Positions 8,867 through 16,748 of a stretch of DNA of 64,000 nucleotides are shown here, one piece after another. The position numbers and the translations under genes are program-made. Source of the DNA: Chitinophaga horti (GTDB taxonomy: Bacteria; Bacteroidota; Bacteroidia; Chitinophagales; Chitinophagaceae); contig NZ_CP107006.1 in the NCBI RefSeq assembly GCF_022867795.2, forward strand, positions 1 to 64,000, read 5' to 3'. The notes under the pieces are model-generated. The model did not search any database. It was not told the origin of the DNA and was given only the letters and a program-made list of their open reading frames with translations. Each line of letters begins with the position of its first letter. Positions within the stretch are counted from its first letter, which is position 1.

Positions 8867-8906
8867 CTTACAGCAGCCCCGGTGATGGGCTGCTGTAAGT
8901 GTTTTA
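8867..8906 (+). terminator. Strong hairpin after the secreted protein gene
   Basis: A perfect 13-bp stem (CTTACAGCAGCCC / GGGCTGCTGTAAG, loop of 7) with only a weak T-tract (GTTTTATG). Likely a terminator. Confidence 0.6.
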
Positions 8907-8978
8907 TGTTTGCAGCAACCAGGTTAGCTGCTGAGTGTGTTTTTCGGTCTGTCGCAATCGCGCTGCTGCTTAAGATTT

Positions 8979-9761
8979 TTAAACCGCCTGTTGCAACCTC
9001 GCGATCGCCTGTTTGCCTTCTGCACCCAGGTCGAGGCTGAATTGGTTTACATACAGGTCGATGTGTTGCCGCATGACGGATTCATCCATCTCCTGCGCAT
9101 GAGCCGTAACGTATTCCGGGAGAGAAGGGTAGTGGGCAAAAGCGTAGTCCAGGCTGGAACGGATGAGCGCATCTATCTGCGACTTCACGTCCGCCGGCAA
9201 GTCTTTCCGGATCACGATGCCGCCAAGCGGGATGGCGTGGCCGGTGGTTTCTTCCCAATACTGGCCGAGGTCCATTAGTTTATGCAAACCTTTCTGTTGA
9301 TAAGTAAACCTGCTTTCGTGGATAATCACGCCCGCGTCTACACGGCCATCGAGCACAGCATTTTCAATATCGGAGAAGATGATGAGTTCCTTATTTTGCG
9401 CTTCGGGGAAAGCGGTGGAAAACAGTAAGTTAGCGGTGGTGTTGATGCCTGGAATGGCAATTTTGTAGTCCGCCATCTTACTCACATCGATCGGACCTTT
9501 GGAGATGAGCAGCGGTCCGCAACCGCGGCCCAGCGCGCTGCCACTGTTCAGCAGCTCGTAGCGGTCCATCACTTTAAAATAAACGCCGAAGCTCAGTTTC
9601 GTAACGTCCAGTTTTCCTTGTAAAGCCCATTGGTTGAGTGTTTCCACATCTTCCAGGGCGGTATTGAAAGTAAATCCCTTCGTATCGATCTTATGATTCA
9701 CGAGGGCGTCGAAGATGAATGTGTCGTTCGGGCACGGTGAAAATCCTAATGTCAGCTCCAT
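8979..9761 (-). CDS. mqnD: 1,4-dihydroxy-6-naphthoate synthase MqnD
   Basis: The lyase that turns cyclic dehypoxanthinyl futalosine into 1,4-dihydroxy-6-naphthoate in the futalosine route to menaquinone. The start is the ATG at 9761 (MELTLGFSPCPNDTFIFDAL), the typical N-terminus; a longer frame to 9920 overlaps mqnB and has no family sequence. Further marks of this periplasmic-binding-protein fold are SFGVYFKVMDRYELLNSGSALG, IAIPGINTTANLLF, DAGVIIHESRFTYQ and LPLGGIVIRKDL-like sequence (IPLGGIVIRKDL). It overlaps mqnB by 10 bases, so the two are translated together. Confidence 0.93.
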   Translation of the reverse strand: MELTLGFSPCPNDTFIFDALVNHKIDTKGFTFNTALEDVETLNQWALQGKLDVTKLSFGVYFKVMDRYELLNSGSALGRGCGPLLISKGPIDVSKMADYKIAIPGINTTANLLFSTAFPEAQNKELIIFSDIENAVLDGRVDAGVIIHESRFTYQQKGLHKLMDLGQYWEETTGHAIPLGGIVIRKDLPADVKSQIDALIRSSLDYAFAHYPSLPEYVTAHAQEMDESVMRQHIDLYVNQFSLDLGAEGKQAIARLQQAV

Positions 9762-10441
9762 AATTCGTCTTTTTGATCTGTTAGTTCCTTCAGGGTATGG
9801 ATGAGTGCCTGGTTCAGGTTTTTGATGGCGAGCGGGATGTTCCATTTGCTCTTGTCGCGTATCTCCACATAATTGGAAATGCTGCGCAGCTGTAAAAATG
9901 GAACGCCTTCGCTGAGGCAAATATAGTGAAAGGCGGCGCCTTCCATGCTTTCGATGTCCGGCGCGTACTTACCGGCGAGTTTGTCGATCGTGGGTTGTGT
10001 GCCGGTTACGGTGTTGATTGTCACGCTTTTAGCACGGCGCAGCGTGGTGCGGTCGATAGGGTTGAACAGGCTGCGGCCCTGGAACGGCGGCGTGTTTTCC
10101 TTCCAAAGGCCCGTATCGAACAGGTCCTTGTACGCATCTTTCTCCTCCACGCCCAGGTCGCCCAGCACTTCCTCGTGGATGAGCACCACTTCGCCGAGGG
10201 GCCAGTCATGGTGAAAACAACCGGCAATCCCGGCTTGTATGGCGAGGTCCGGGCGAACGGTAAGGAGCGCTTTGCCTACATGGTAGGCGGTATGCATCAT
10301 ACCAATACCAGCCGGCAAAACGTGTATTTCGTTTTTAAATAATGTATAAGTGTGTTGCGCAATTTGTTGGCCATGTTCTTCGAGGTAGGCGATGAATGGC
10401 CCGATTTCGGCTGCTGTAGCAGCTGTCACCAATATCTTCAT
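9752..10441 (-). CDS. mqnB: Futalosine hydrolase MqnB
   Basis: A nucleosidase of the MTA/SAH phosphorylase fold that removes hypoxanthine from futalosine in menaquinone synthesis. Family marks: MKILVTAATAAEIGPFI at the start, LPAGIGMMHTAYHVGKAL, IQAGIAGCFHHDWPLGEVVLI and the catalytic region IESMEGAAFHYICLSEGVPFLQLR, where the Glu in SMEGAA binds the ribose. It is 229 residues, normal length. It lies upstream of mqnD and overlaps it. mqnA and mqnC are not in the window. MTA/SAH nucleosidase is the main alternative, but linkage to mqnD settles it. Confidence 0.9.
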   Translation of the reverse strand: MKILVTAATAAEIGPFIAYLEEHGQQIAQHTYTLFKNEIHVLPAGIGMMHTAYHVGKALLTVRPDLAIQAGIAGCFHHDWPLGEVVLIHEEVLGDLGVEEKDAYKDLFDTGLWKENTPPFQGRSLFNPIDRTTLRRAKSVTINTVTGTQPTIDKLAGKYAPDIESMEGAAFHYICLSEGVPFLQLRSISNYVEIRDKSKWNIPLAIKNLNQALIHTLKELTDQKDELWS

Positions 10442-10537
10442 ACTGTAAACTTACATGAAAACCGGCAACTGCGCATAATCGTACGTTACACTGATCTTCA
10501 TCATATCTCCGGGGCCTGTTAATTCCCGGATATGTGG

Positions 10538-10545
10538 TACCTTTG
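10538..10545 (+). promoter_or_regulatory. Candidate -7 element (TACCTTTG) before the PTPS-like gene
   Basis: Perfect TAnnTTTG match placed 19 bases upstream of the start codon at 10565, giving a leader of about 14 bases. It is the only promoter candidate for the PTPS-folE pair. Confidence 0.45.
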
Positions 10546-10564
10546 CGGCAAATTTTAAGTAATA

Positions 10565-10978
10565 ATGATCTATTTAACGCGAGTGGAGTCCTTTAATGCC
10601 GCGCACAAGTTATCGAACCCTGGTTGGACCAAAGAGCAGAACCAGGAAGTTTTTGGCAAATGCGCCAACGAGAACTGGCATGGACACAACTACGAGCTGC
10701 ATGTGACCGTTAAAGGAAATCCCGACCCGGATACCGGCTTTGTATACAATGCTAAAACCCTGGGTGTGCTGATCAAAGATGTGATTATCGAACAGGTAGA
10801 CCATCGCAACCTGAATGTGGACGTGCCTTTTATGGCCGGTAAATTCACTTCTGCCGAAAATTTCGCGATCGCGATATGGGATGAGCTGGACAAACACCTG
10901 CCAGAATCCGTGCTGTTGCATTGCATTAAACTGTACGAAACACCGCGTATTTACGTGGAATACTACGGAGGCAAATAA
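10565..10978 (+). CDS. 6-pyruvoyltetrahydropterin synthase-like protein (QueD/PTPS family)
   Basis: A zinc enzyme of the COG0720 family acting on 7,8-dihydroneopterin triphosphate. Zinc ligands are His14 (FNAAHKLSNP), His39 and His41; catalytic Cys33 lies in GKCANENWHGHNYEL. The spacing C-x5-HGH is that of animal PTPS (tetrahydrobiopterin route), whereas classical QueD has C-x3-HGH. The rest (DPDTGFVYNAKTL, DHRNLNVDVPF, YETPRIYVEY) also resembles animal PTPS. folE follows 23 bases later and supplies its substrate. The spacing argument is from known family signatures; either pterin or queuosine synthesis remains possible, the latter because queE is present at 46 kb. Confidence 0.85.
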   Translation: MIYLTRVESFNAAHKLSNPGWTKEQNQEVFGKCANENWHGHNYELHVTVKGNPDPDTGFVYNAKTLGVLIKDVIIEQVDHRNLNVDVPFMAGKFTSAENFAIAIWDELDKHLPESVLLHCIKLYETPRIYVEYYGGK

Positions 10979-11001
10979 CAAACTGATCAAATCCATTCAC
11001 C

Positions 11002-11586
11002 ATGGCTTACAAGAAAGAGGAGCATTACGACGAGCAGATAACGAAGGGGCTGATAGAGAATTACAGGAACAGTATTGAATTGCTGGGCGAAGACCCTAGC
11101 CGTGAAGGCCTTTTGAAAACACCGGAGCGTATGGCGAAAGCCATGCAGTTCCTCACCCAGGGTTACCAGCAGGATGCCCGGGAAATCCTTAACGGGGCTA
11201 AGTTTACAGAGGCTTACAGTGAAATGGTGATCGTAAAAGATATTGAACTGTACTCGATGTGCGAACACCATATGCTGCCTTTCTTCGGTAAGGCGCACGT
11301 GGCGTACATTCCCAACGGTTACATTACGGGCCTGAGCAAAATTGCGCGTGTGGTAGATGTGTTTGCCCGCCGCCTGCAGGTACAGGAGCGCCTTACCCAC
11401 CAGATCCTGGACGCTATCCAGGACACGCTGCAGCCACAGGGCGTAGCGGTGGTGATTGAAGCGCAACACCTGTGTATGATGATGCGTGGCGTGCAAAAGC
11501 AAAACTCGCTCACCACCACGTCTGCTTTTTCAGGCCAGTTCGAACATGTAGCTACCCGGTCGGAGTTCATGAAACTGATCCAATAA
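11002..11586 (+). CDS. folE: GTP cyclohydrolase I
   Basis: Converts GTP to 7,8-dihydroneopterin triphosphate, the first step of folate, biopterin and queuosine routes. Zinc ligands Cys87 and His90 lie in [12 protein letters not shown] and Cys158 in [10 protein letters not shown]. The substrate-binding parts [15 protein letters not shown] and [12 protein letters not shown] are intact. At 194 residues it is full length. It forms a pair with the upstream PTPS-like gene on the same strand. Confidence 0.96.
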   Translation: MAYKKEEHYDEQITKGLIENYRNSIELLGEDPSREGLLKTPERMAKAMQFLTQGYQQDAREILNGAKFTEAYSEMVIVKDIELYSMCEHHMLPFFGKAHVAYIPNGYITGLSKIARVVDVFARRLQVQERLTHQILDAIQDTLQPQGVAVVIEAQHLCMMMRGVQKQNSLTTTSAFSGQFEHVATRSEFMKLIQ

Positions 11587-11643
11587 GTTGGATATCTTCT
11601 TTTTTTCCGTTTCTTTGCCCGACAAATGCAAAAAATTTAACTA

Positions 11644-12525
11644 ATGAAGCATGCTTACGTATTTCCCGGACAGGGCTCCCAGTTCCCGGGTATGGGCAAA
11701 AATCTGTACGAAACAAACGAAAAGGCCAAAGCTTTATTCGAGCAGGCCAACGATATATTAGGATTTCGCATTTCGGACATTATGTTCGAAGGCACGGAAG
11801 AGCAGCTGAAACAAACCAACGTAACGCAGCCGGCCGTTTTCCTGCATTCGGTAATTGCTTTCCTTTGCCTGGAAGATGCGACGCCGGACATGGTAGCCGG
11901 TCACTCCCTCGGCGAGTTCTCGGCCCTGGTTGCTAACAAGGTGCTGTCTTTCGAAGATGCGCTGAGACTGGTAGCCATCCGTGCGAACGCCATGCAAAAG
12001 GCTTGTGAACTGAACCCGTCTACCATGGCGGCAGTACTCGCCCTCGACGATGCTAAAGTAGAAGAGATTTGTGCTTCCATCACCGACGAAGTGGTGGTAG
12101 CGGCTAACTATAACTGTCCTGGCCAGCTGGTAATCTCCGGCTCTATCAAAGGTATTGATATCGCCTGCGAAAAAATGAAAGCTGCAGGCGCTAAACGCGC
12201 GCTGGTTCTGCCTGTAGGCGGCGCCTTCCACAGCCCGCTCATGCTGCCCGCCCAGGAAGAACTGCAACAGGCCATCGAAGCCACTGCGTTCAACAACCCG
12301 GTCTGCCCCGTTTACCAGAACGTGGTAGCCCGCGCTGTACTCGATCACATGGAGATCAAACAAAACCTGATCGCTCAGCTGACCGGTGCCGTAAGGTGGA
12401 CACAATCCGTACAGGCCATGATCGCCGACGGTGCCACGCACTTTACAGAAGTTGGTCCGGGTAAGGTATTGCAGGGATTGGTCGCTAAGATCGACAAAAC
12501 CGTTGCGACCGACGGCGTAAATTAA
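11644..12525 (+). CDS. fabD: Malonyl-CoA:ACP transacylase
   Basis: Loads malonyl groups onto acyl carrier protein for fatty acid synthesis. The start MKHAYVFPGQGSQFPGMGK is typical. The nucleophile Ser88 sits in GHSLGEFSAL, Arg113 in AIRANAMQKA and the catalytic His196 in GGAFHSPLM. At 293 residues it is normal length. A near-consensus -7 element (TTTCTTTG) lies about 25 bases upstream, and a strong terminator follows, so it is probably a single-gene unit. Confidence 0.96.
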   Translation: MKHAYVFPGQGSQFPGMGKNLYETNEKAKALFEQANDILGFRISDIMFEGTEEQLKQTNVTQPAVFLHSVIAFLCLEDATPDMVAGHSLGEFSALVANKVLSFEDALRLVAIRANAMQKACELNPSTMAAVLALDDAKVEEICASITDEVVVAANYNCPGQLVISGSIKGIDIACEKMKAAGAKRALVLPVGGAFHSPLMLPAQEELQQAIEATAFNNPVCPVYQNVVARAVLDHMEIKQNLIAQLTGAVRWTQSVQAMIADGATHFTEVGPGKVLQGLVAKIDKTVATDGVN

Positions 12526-12546
12526 GCACAGGAATTGTAGCATACT

Positions 12547-12583
12547 AGCCGGGTAATGTGTAACGCACTACCCGGCTTTTTTT
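12547..12583 (+). terminator. Rho-independent terminator after fabD
   Basis: Stem AGCCGGGTA...TACCCGGCT (inner stem GTG/CAC) followed by a T-run of seven. Confidence 0.85.
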
Positions 12584-12601
12584 ATTTTTTATGTTGATGC
12601 T

Positions 12602-13384
12602 ATGAAACACCTGTTACCCATTTTATTGTTAGCCATGATGGCCTTCGCCTGCAGGCAACGTTCCGGAAGTCCGGACCGCTCGATTGAAAAACTGGAGCCG
12701 CCGCCGAAGGCGGCGAACGTGCTGCCCGCCAAACAAGTCGCTGCCAAGGCAGCCCAGCCACCCAAACTCGACGGTATAGACGATGATAGCTGCTGGTCAC
12801 GCGCCAACTGGCAATACATCGACCAGAACTGGATGGGCGCGAATTATGACAGCCTGGATTTTGCCGGGCGTTATAAACTTGCCTGGGATAAAAATCACCT
12901 TTACATACTCGCAGAAATTGTGGACGATACACTCCGCACTTCCGACAAACCGCTCGAAAACTACCTGGCCGACGATTGCCTGATCGTGTACCTGGATGAA
13001 AATCGCTCAGGCGGCAATCATCAGTATAACTACAATGCCTTCGCTTACCATTTGCGCCTCGACGGCCGGGTGGTGGATATTGGCACGGACAGCAGCGCGC
13101 ATTTATACCCCGGCCACTGTATTGTGAAACGCAACACCCGGGGCAATACCACCACATGGGAAATGGCGGTGCGCGTATTCCCGGATACTTACCAGGATAA
13201 TGCACCTAATTCTCCAGCCAACTTATCAACAGGAAAAAAGATGGGCTTTGCCATCGCCTATAATGATGCGGATAGGGCTCCCACCCGCGAAAACCTCGTT
13301 GGCAATGTGTATATTGACGGCACATTGCGGGATATTGCCTGGATAGATGCCTCCGTGTTTGGTGAATTATTATTGGAGGATTAG
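12602..13384 (+). CDS. Lipoprotein with a CBM9-like (DOMON-type) domain
   Basis: A 260-residue predicted lipoprotein (LLLAMMAFAC lipobox, Cys17). After a Pro/Ala-rich linker comes a domain of the family 9 carbohydrate-binding type: PKLDGIDDDSCWSRANW, then RYKLAWDKNHLYILAEIVDDTL and DDCLIVYLDENRSGGNH, then TTTWEMAVRVFPD. Such domains bind sugars or haem in other proteins; the ligand here is unknown. No enzyme domain is attached and no polysaccharide-utilisation genes lie next to it. Confidence 0.75.
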   Translation: MKHLLPILLLAMMAFACRQRSGSPDRSIEKLEPPPKAANVLPAKQVAAKAAQPPKLDGIDDDSCWSRANWQYIDQNWMGANYDSLDFAGRYKLAWDKNHLYILAEIVDDTLRTSDKPLENYLADDCLIVYLDENRSGGNHQYNYNAFAYHLRLDGRVVDIGTDSSAHLYPGHCIVKRNTRGNTTTWEMAVRVFPDTYQDNAPNSPANLSTGKKMGFAIAYNDADRAPTRENLVGNVYIDGTLRDIAWIDASVFGELLLED

Positions 13385-13433
13385 TAACTTTTGCGACACC
13401 TCCGCGTTTAACAGGCACAAAGGCTTAAACATC

Positions 13434-13625
13434 ATGAAAACTATACTGACCCTTGTGATGCTGGGAGTAGTGATGGTGGCGTGTGAGAACAGCAAAGCAA
13501 CATATCAGCCTAAAATGGCCCGGCAGCCCGAAAGTATAGCCAGTAAACCAACCGCCACGCAGCATGGCCCTATCAATGTTTTACGATCCAGGTATGATCT
13601 TGCAGTTGCCCGTTCTGGCTTTTAA
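13434..13625 (+). CDS. Small lipoprotein of unknown function
   Basis: A 63-residue predicted lipoprotein with leader MKTILTLVMLGVVMVAC (lipobox VVAC-like) and a polar, basic mature part. I chose the ATG at 13434 because the longer frame from 13347 runs inside the previous gene. The sequence TAGTAACTTTTGCG 45 bases upstream resembles that before the lipoprotein gene at 14094. I do not recognise the family. Confidence 0.55.
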   Translation: MKTILTLVMLGVVMVACENSKATYQPKMARQPESIASKPTATQHGPINVLRSRYDLAVARSGF

Positions 13626-13652
13626 CCCAAGTCTTTTAAATCCGTCATTCAT

Positions 13653-14045
13653 ATGAAAAGAATCATCCTTCCGGTAGCCGCCTTGTTTGTTATGGCTGCC
13701 TGTAAGAAAGAAAAAGAAGAAAAAAATGCCGCAGACACTGTATTGCGCATCTCGTCTGTTTGGGTAGAAAAATCCCTCCGTGAAGACACCCTGTACTTCG
13801 AAGGCCGCGATGGCCGCACACTTTTTGTGCAGGTGAAATATGGTACCGAAGCAGATACCGCGGTGCTTGCAGGCTGGGTTGGCGACAGCATCTGGCTGAA
13901 GCCCAATGCCCAAGCCAGCAATTTTACCCGTTATTCCTTTAAGCTGGACGAGGCTACCGATTTGATTCAGGCCGATAACTTATTGAAAGTGTGGGGCAGT
14001 GGGAAAGTAGCTTCCGATAAAGTGACGTTTGAAGCAGTGAAGTAG
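13653..14045 (+). CDS. Small lipoprotein, paralogue of the next gene
   Basis: A 130-residue predicted lipoprotein (LFVMAAC, then a charged KKEKEEK linker). The segment VWVEKSLREDTLYF near residue 36 matches RWIETSLRRDTITF in the gene at 14094, and both end in a similar strand pattern (KVTFEAVK versus ILEFERY), so the two are diverged tandem copies. The content is mostly beta. The function is unknown. Confidence 0.65.
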   Translation: MKRIILPVAALFVMAACKKEKEEKNAADTVLRISSVWVEKSLREDTLYFEGRDGRTLFVQVKYGTEADTAVLAGWVGDSIWLKPNAQASNFTRYSFKLDEATDLIQADNLLKVWGSGKVASDKVTFEAVK

Positions 14046-14093
14046 TAACTTTTCGCCGGAACGCACGTTACACAACAGACAAATCTATATCGT

Positions 14094-14492
14094 ATGAAAT
14101 GGTTCGCATCACTACTAATAATCGCTTTATTCGCCTCCTGTGCCAAAGAGGACGTTTCCTCTGAAAGCACAAAGAACCGGTGGATAGAAACAAGCCTGAG
14201 AAGAGATACCATCACTTTCCCTTTCGCACTTCCTGAAAAAGGAACGCAGGACGGCGCCCCACTGGTGCTTAAGCTGCGCTCTTACAGGGAGATACAGGAC
14301 TCAAGGCAGTTCAATAATGATTATGTGGTAATGTTGTCGGCCGACAGCATCCGTTTAAATACGGTGATCGAGACCGATCGTTTCGGCAACTGGTTCTATT
14401 TTAAGATGAACGAGCAGCGTACGAAGTTTCAGATCAGCAATTTTTACGGGCGTGCAGAATTACCTGCGATATTAGAGTTTGAAAGATATTAG
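14094..14492 (+). CDS. Small lipoprotein, paralogue of the previous gene
   Basis: A 132-residue predicted lipoprotein (ALFASC lipobox). The motif W(V/I)E.SLR.DT is shared with the protein encoded at 13653-14045. It is predicted to be beta-rich with no catalytic motif. TAGTAACTTTTC at about 14044, near the stop of the previous gene, resembles the sequence upstream of 13434 and may be a shared promoter form. A bidirectional terminator follows. Confidence 0.65.
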   Translation: MKWFASLLIIALFASCAKEDVSSESTKNRWIETSLRRDTITFPFALPEKGTQDGAPLVLKLRSYREIQDSRQFNNDYVVMLSADSIRLNTVIETDRFGNWFYFKMNEQRTKFQISNFYGRAELPAILEFERY

Positions 14493-14514
14493 TGTGATTT
14501 AGGAATAAAAAAGC

Positions 14515-14545
14515 AAAGGGCGGACTGTAACGGTCCGCCCTTTTT
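14515..14545. terminator. Bidirectional terminator between converging genes
   Basis: Perfect stem GGGCGGAC/GTCCGCCC extended by AAA/TTT, with T-runs on both strands. It serves the lipoprotein gene (+) and the acetyltransferase gene (-). Confidence 0.85.
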
Positions 14546-14549
14546 ATGG

Positions 14550-15005
14550 CTAAAATTCGATGCTCGCATTCCACCAGCCTTTATCAAACTTCGCATTATA
14601 CTTATTGTAAAAGTTGATACCCGGCTCGTTCCATTCCAGCACCTGCCACACCATGCCGCTAAACTTTTTCTCCTTTCCTTCTACGATCAGCTGGTCGAAC
14701 AGTTGTTTGCCAATACCGCGGCCGCGGTAACTTTCAGTCACCAGCAGATCTTCGAGGTACATGCGGCTGCCTTTCCAGGTGGAGAAGCGAATGTAATACA
14801 GGGCAAATCCAATTACGCGGCCCTTATCTTCTGCCACAAATGCCTTCCAAACCGGGTGGGGGCCAAAGCCGGCGTTCTCAAAATGTTCGGGCGTAACCGT
14901 TACTTCGTCAGGGGCTTTTTCATATACCGCCAGTTCGCGCACCAGCTCCAGCAGGGCGGGGCAGTCTTCGCGGCGGGCTTCTCTTATCGTAATATTTTGG
15001 CACAT
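14550..15005 (-). CDS. GNAT acetyltransferase similar to diamine N-acetyltransferases
   Basis: A 151-residue GCN5-type acetyltransferase. The acetyl-CoA loop is YRGRGIGKQLFDQL (about residue 94). The layout closely follows spermidine/spermine (or thialysine) N-acetyltransferase: IREARREDCPALLELVRELA, FGPHPVWKAFVAE, VIGFALYYIRFSTWKG, MYLEDLLV, EWNEPGINFYNKY. The substrate is therefore likely a polyamine or a similar small amine, but this is inferred. The ATG at 15005 is preferred to the frame start at 15092, which overlaps the divergent DinB gene. Confidence 0.85.
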   Translation of the reverse strand: MCQNITIREARREDCPALLELVRELAVYEKAPDEVTVTPEHFENAGFGPHPVWKAFVAEDKGRVIGFALYYIRFSTWKGSRMYLEDLLVTESYRGRGIGKQLFDQLIVEGKEKKFSGMVWQVLEWNEPGINFYNKYNAKFDKGWWNASIEF

Positions 15006-15061
15006 AATGATGGGAATTAAATTGCTACATTTATGTAGAATGCAATAAAATACAAATATAC

Positions 15062-15547
15062 ATGAAGGAATTACTCCGGCAGGCCGCGGCATATAATCTT
15101 TGGGCCAACGAAAGGATTATTCGCACCCTCACCGACCTGCCTGACGCTACATTAGATATGCCCCTGACGAGCAGTTTCCCGTCGCTTCGATTAACCGCCT
15201 ACCATATGTGGAGCGCAGAATCTGTATGGCTGCAACGTTTCCAGATGGCAGAAATGGCCGTGCGGCCGGAGCATGATGGTGCTTTTAAGGAGTATGCAGA
15301 AAAACACCTGAAAGTATCGCGGGATGTGTTGTCGTTTGTCGAAGACGCAAAGCAGGTGCGGTTGGAGCATACGATGGAATATTATAACCTCAGGAAAGAA
15401 CGAAACAAAGTACTGGTATGGCAGGCATTATACCAGTTGTTCAACCACAATACCTATCACCGCGGCCAGCTCGTTACCATGTTGCGGGCGGCGGGAGTTG
15501 CTAAAATCCCTAATACCGATTATATTGTGTTTCCGGGTATAAAGTGA
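15062..15547 (+). CDS. DinB-like metal-binding protein
   Basis: A 161-residue four-helix DinB/YfiT-like protein. The expected three metal-binding His are visible: one in YHMWSAESVW (about residue 48) and two in LFNHNTYHRGQLVTML (about 127-131). Members act as thiol-dependent transferases or are uncharacterised; no specific substrate can be named. It is divergent from the acetyltransferase gene with 56 bases between the starts. Confidence 0.85.
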   Translation: MKELLRQAAAYNLWANERIIRTLTDLPDATLDMPLTSSFPSLRLTAYHMWSAESVWLQRFQMAEMAVRPEHDGAFKEYAEKHLKVSRDVLSFVEDAKQVRLEHTMEYYNLRKERNKVLVWQALYQLFNHNTYHRGQLVTMLRAAGVAKIPNTDYIVFPGIK

Positions 15548-15609
15548 GATGGGAAAAGCAGTGTAACCGTTATCAACCTGAACAAAATCAATTCCATTAA
15601 ATACCACGT

Positions 15610-16305
15610 ATGAGTCTTACTGCCTTTTATCCCGGAGCAACCCGGCATCTTGTAGCTGTTGATTGTATCATCTTCGGGTTTGACAAGGGACAACTGAAAT
15701 TATTGATCGTAAAACGTTCCCCTGCACCTTACCACGGCGCATGGTCGCTCATGGGCGGTTTTGTGGATGATGGCGAAAGCCTGGACGCAGCCGCTGCCAG
15801 GGTGTTAAAAGTAAACACTGGTCTCGACAGCATCTACATGGACCAGCTGCATTGTTACGGCGATGTGGACCGCGATACAGGCGGCCGCGTAATTTCCGTG
15901 GCCTATTACGCCCTTATCCGCATCAGCGAACACCTGCCACAACTATCGCCCGATTACGATGCACACTGGCTTACCCTCCAGGAAATTCCTGACCTGATAT
16001 TCGATCATGGAAAAATGATTACCGATGCGCTGATGCGATTGAGAGATAAAGCCCATTTCCATCCCATAGGCTTTGAACTGCTGCCTGAAAAATTCAGCCT
16101 GCCGCAACTCAGAAATCTTTACGAAGAAATTTACCAGCGCCCCCTCGACAAACGTAACTTCCGCAAAAAAATCCTGTCGATGGATGTTTTGGAAAAGCTC
16201 GACGAGAAAGACAAAAGCACTTCTAAAAAAGGCGCAAACCTCTATCGGTTCGATAAAAAGAAATACAAGGAACTGACCGAACGCGGGATGGTGTTCGAAA
16301 TTTAA
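15610..16305 (+). CDS. Nudix-derived transcriptional regulator (NrtR/AraR type)
   Basis: A 231-residue protein with an N-terminal Nudix domain (residues 12-145) and a C-terminal winged-helix domain (about 150-231; LPEKFSLPQLRNLYEEI and RPLDKRNFRKKILSM). The Nudix box reads GGFVDDGESLDAAAARVLKV: the catalytic REXXEE is replaced by RVLKVN, so hydrolysis is unlikely and ligand sensing more probable. Relatives control NAD (NrtR) or, in Bacteroidota, arabinose use (AraR). No target operon is adjacent, so the ligand is unknown. A perfect terminator follows. Confidence 0.85.
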   Translation: MSLTAFYPGATRHLVAVDCIIFGFDKGQLKLLIVKRSPAPYHGAWSLMGGFVDDGESLDAAAARVLKVNTGLDSIYMDQLHCYGDVDRDTGGRVISVAYYALIRISEHLPQLSPDYDAHWLTLQEIPDLIFDHGKMITDALMRLRDKAHFHPIGFELLPEKFSLPQLRNLYEEIYQRPLDKRNFRKKILSMDVLEKLDEKDKSTSKKGANLYRFDKKKYKELTERGMVFEI

Positions 16306-16748
16306 TTCCCGCCAGCAAATATATCTTTCCAAAAGCACGCATCCGGCGTGCTTTTTATGTTTCTGCCCGACGCTGTAGGTGGTAGCCGGAATCTTCAACG
16401 CGATTGCCCTACGCAGCGCCGGCGCATCACCGCGGTTTCCTGCGTAAATCAAAAGGCCATCGCTTTCGTCAAAGGCCTCCTGTCAATATCTGGCAGGCAT
16501 GACCGAGGTGGCCGCCTCTGTTTGCAACGCCGTGGCCGAAGTCAAATATGCGAAAGTGGCGTGTTTCAGCGTTTATACATCGCCATCAGGCAATTCGAGA
16601 AAAGACGCGTAACAGCTTACTGATTGGTCCGGCAGGCTGTTTGCATTACAATAATCGGCTCCGGAAACGACCTGAACGGTTTAGCCATCAAGTCACCGGG
16701 AAAGCTTATCTTTATAAAGGTTATATGTTTTATTTAAACCGACTGAAA
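16306..16748. other. 443-base gap without a recognised gene
   Basis: It begins with the terminator at 16331-16356. The rest is GC-rich and holds only short open frames with no recognisable protein sequence. No tRNA, promoter consensus or repeat was seen. The peptidase frame is open back to 16548, but that part does not look like coding sequence. Confidence 0.5.
16331..16356 (+). terminator. Rho-independent terminator after the Nudix regulator
   Basis: Perfect 10-bp stem AAAAGCACGC/GCGTGCTTTT with a 5-base loop, then T. Confidence 0.85.

Noticed and set aside
9762..9920. Longer MqnD start at 9920
   Set aside because: The added residues are antiphase mqnB coding sequence; MELTLGFSPCPNDTF at 9761 is the family N-terminus.
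16499..16612. Small protein frame starting MTEVAASVCNAV
   Set aside because: Only 37 codons, no terminator, no promoter and no recognised family; probably chance.
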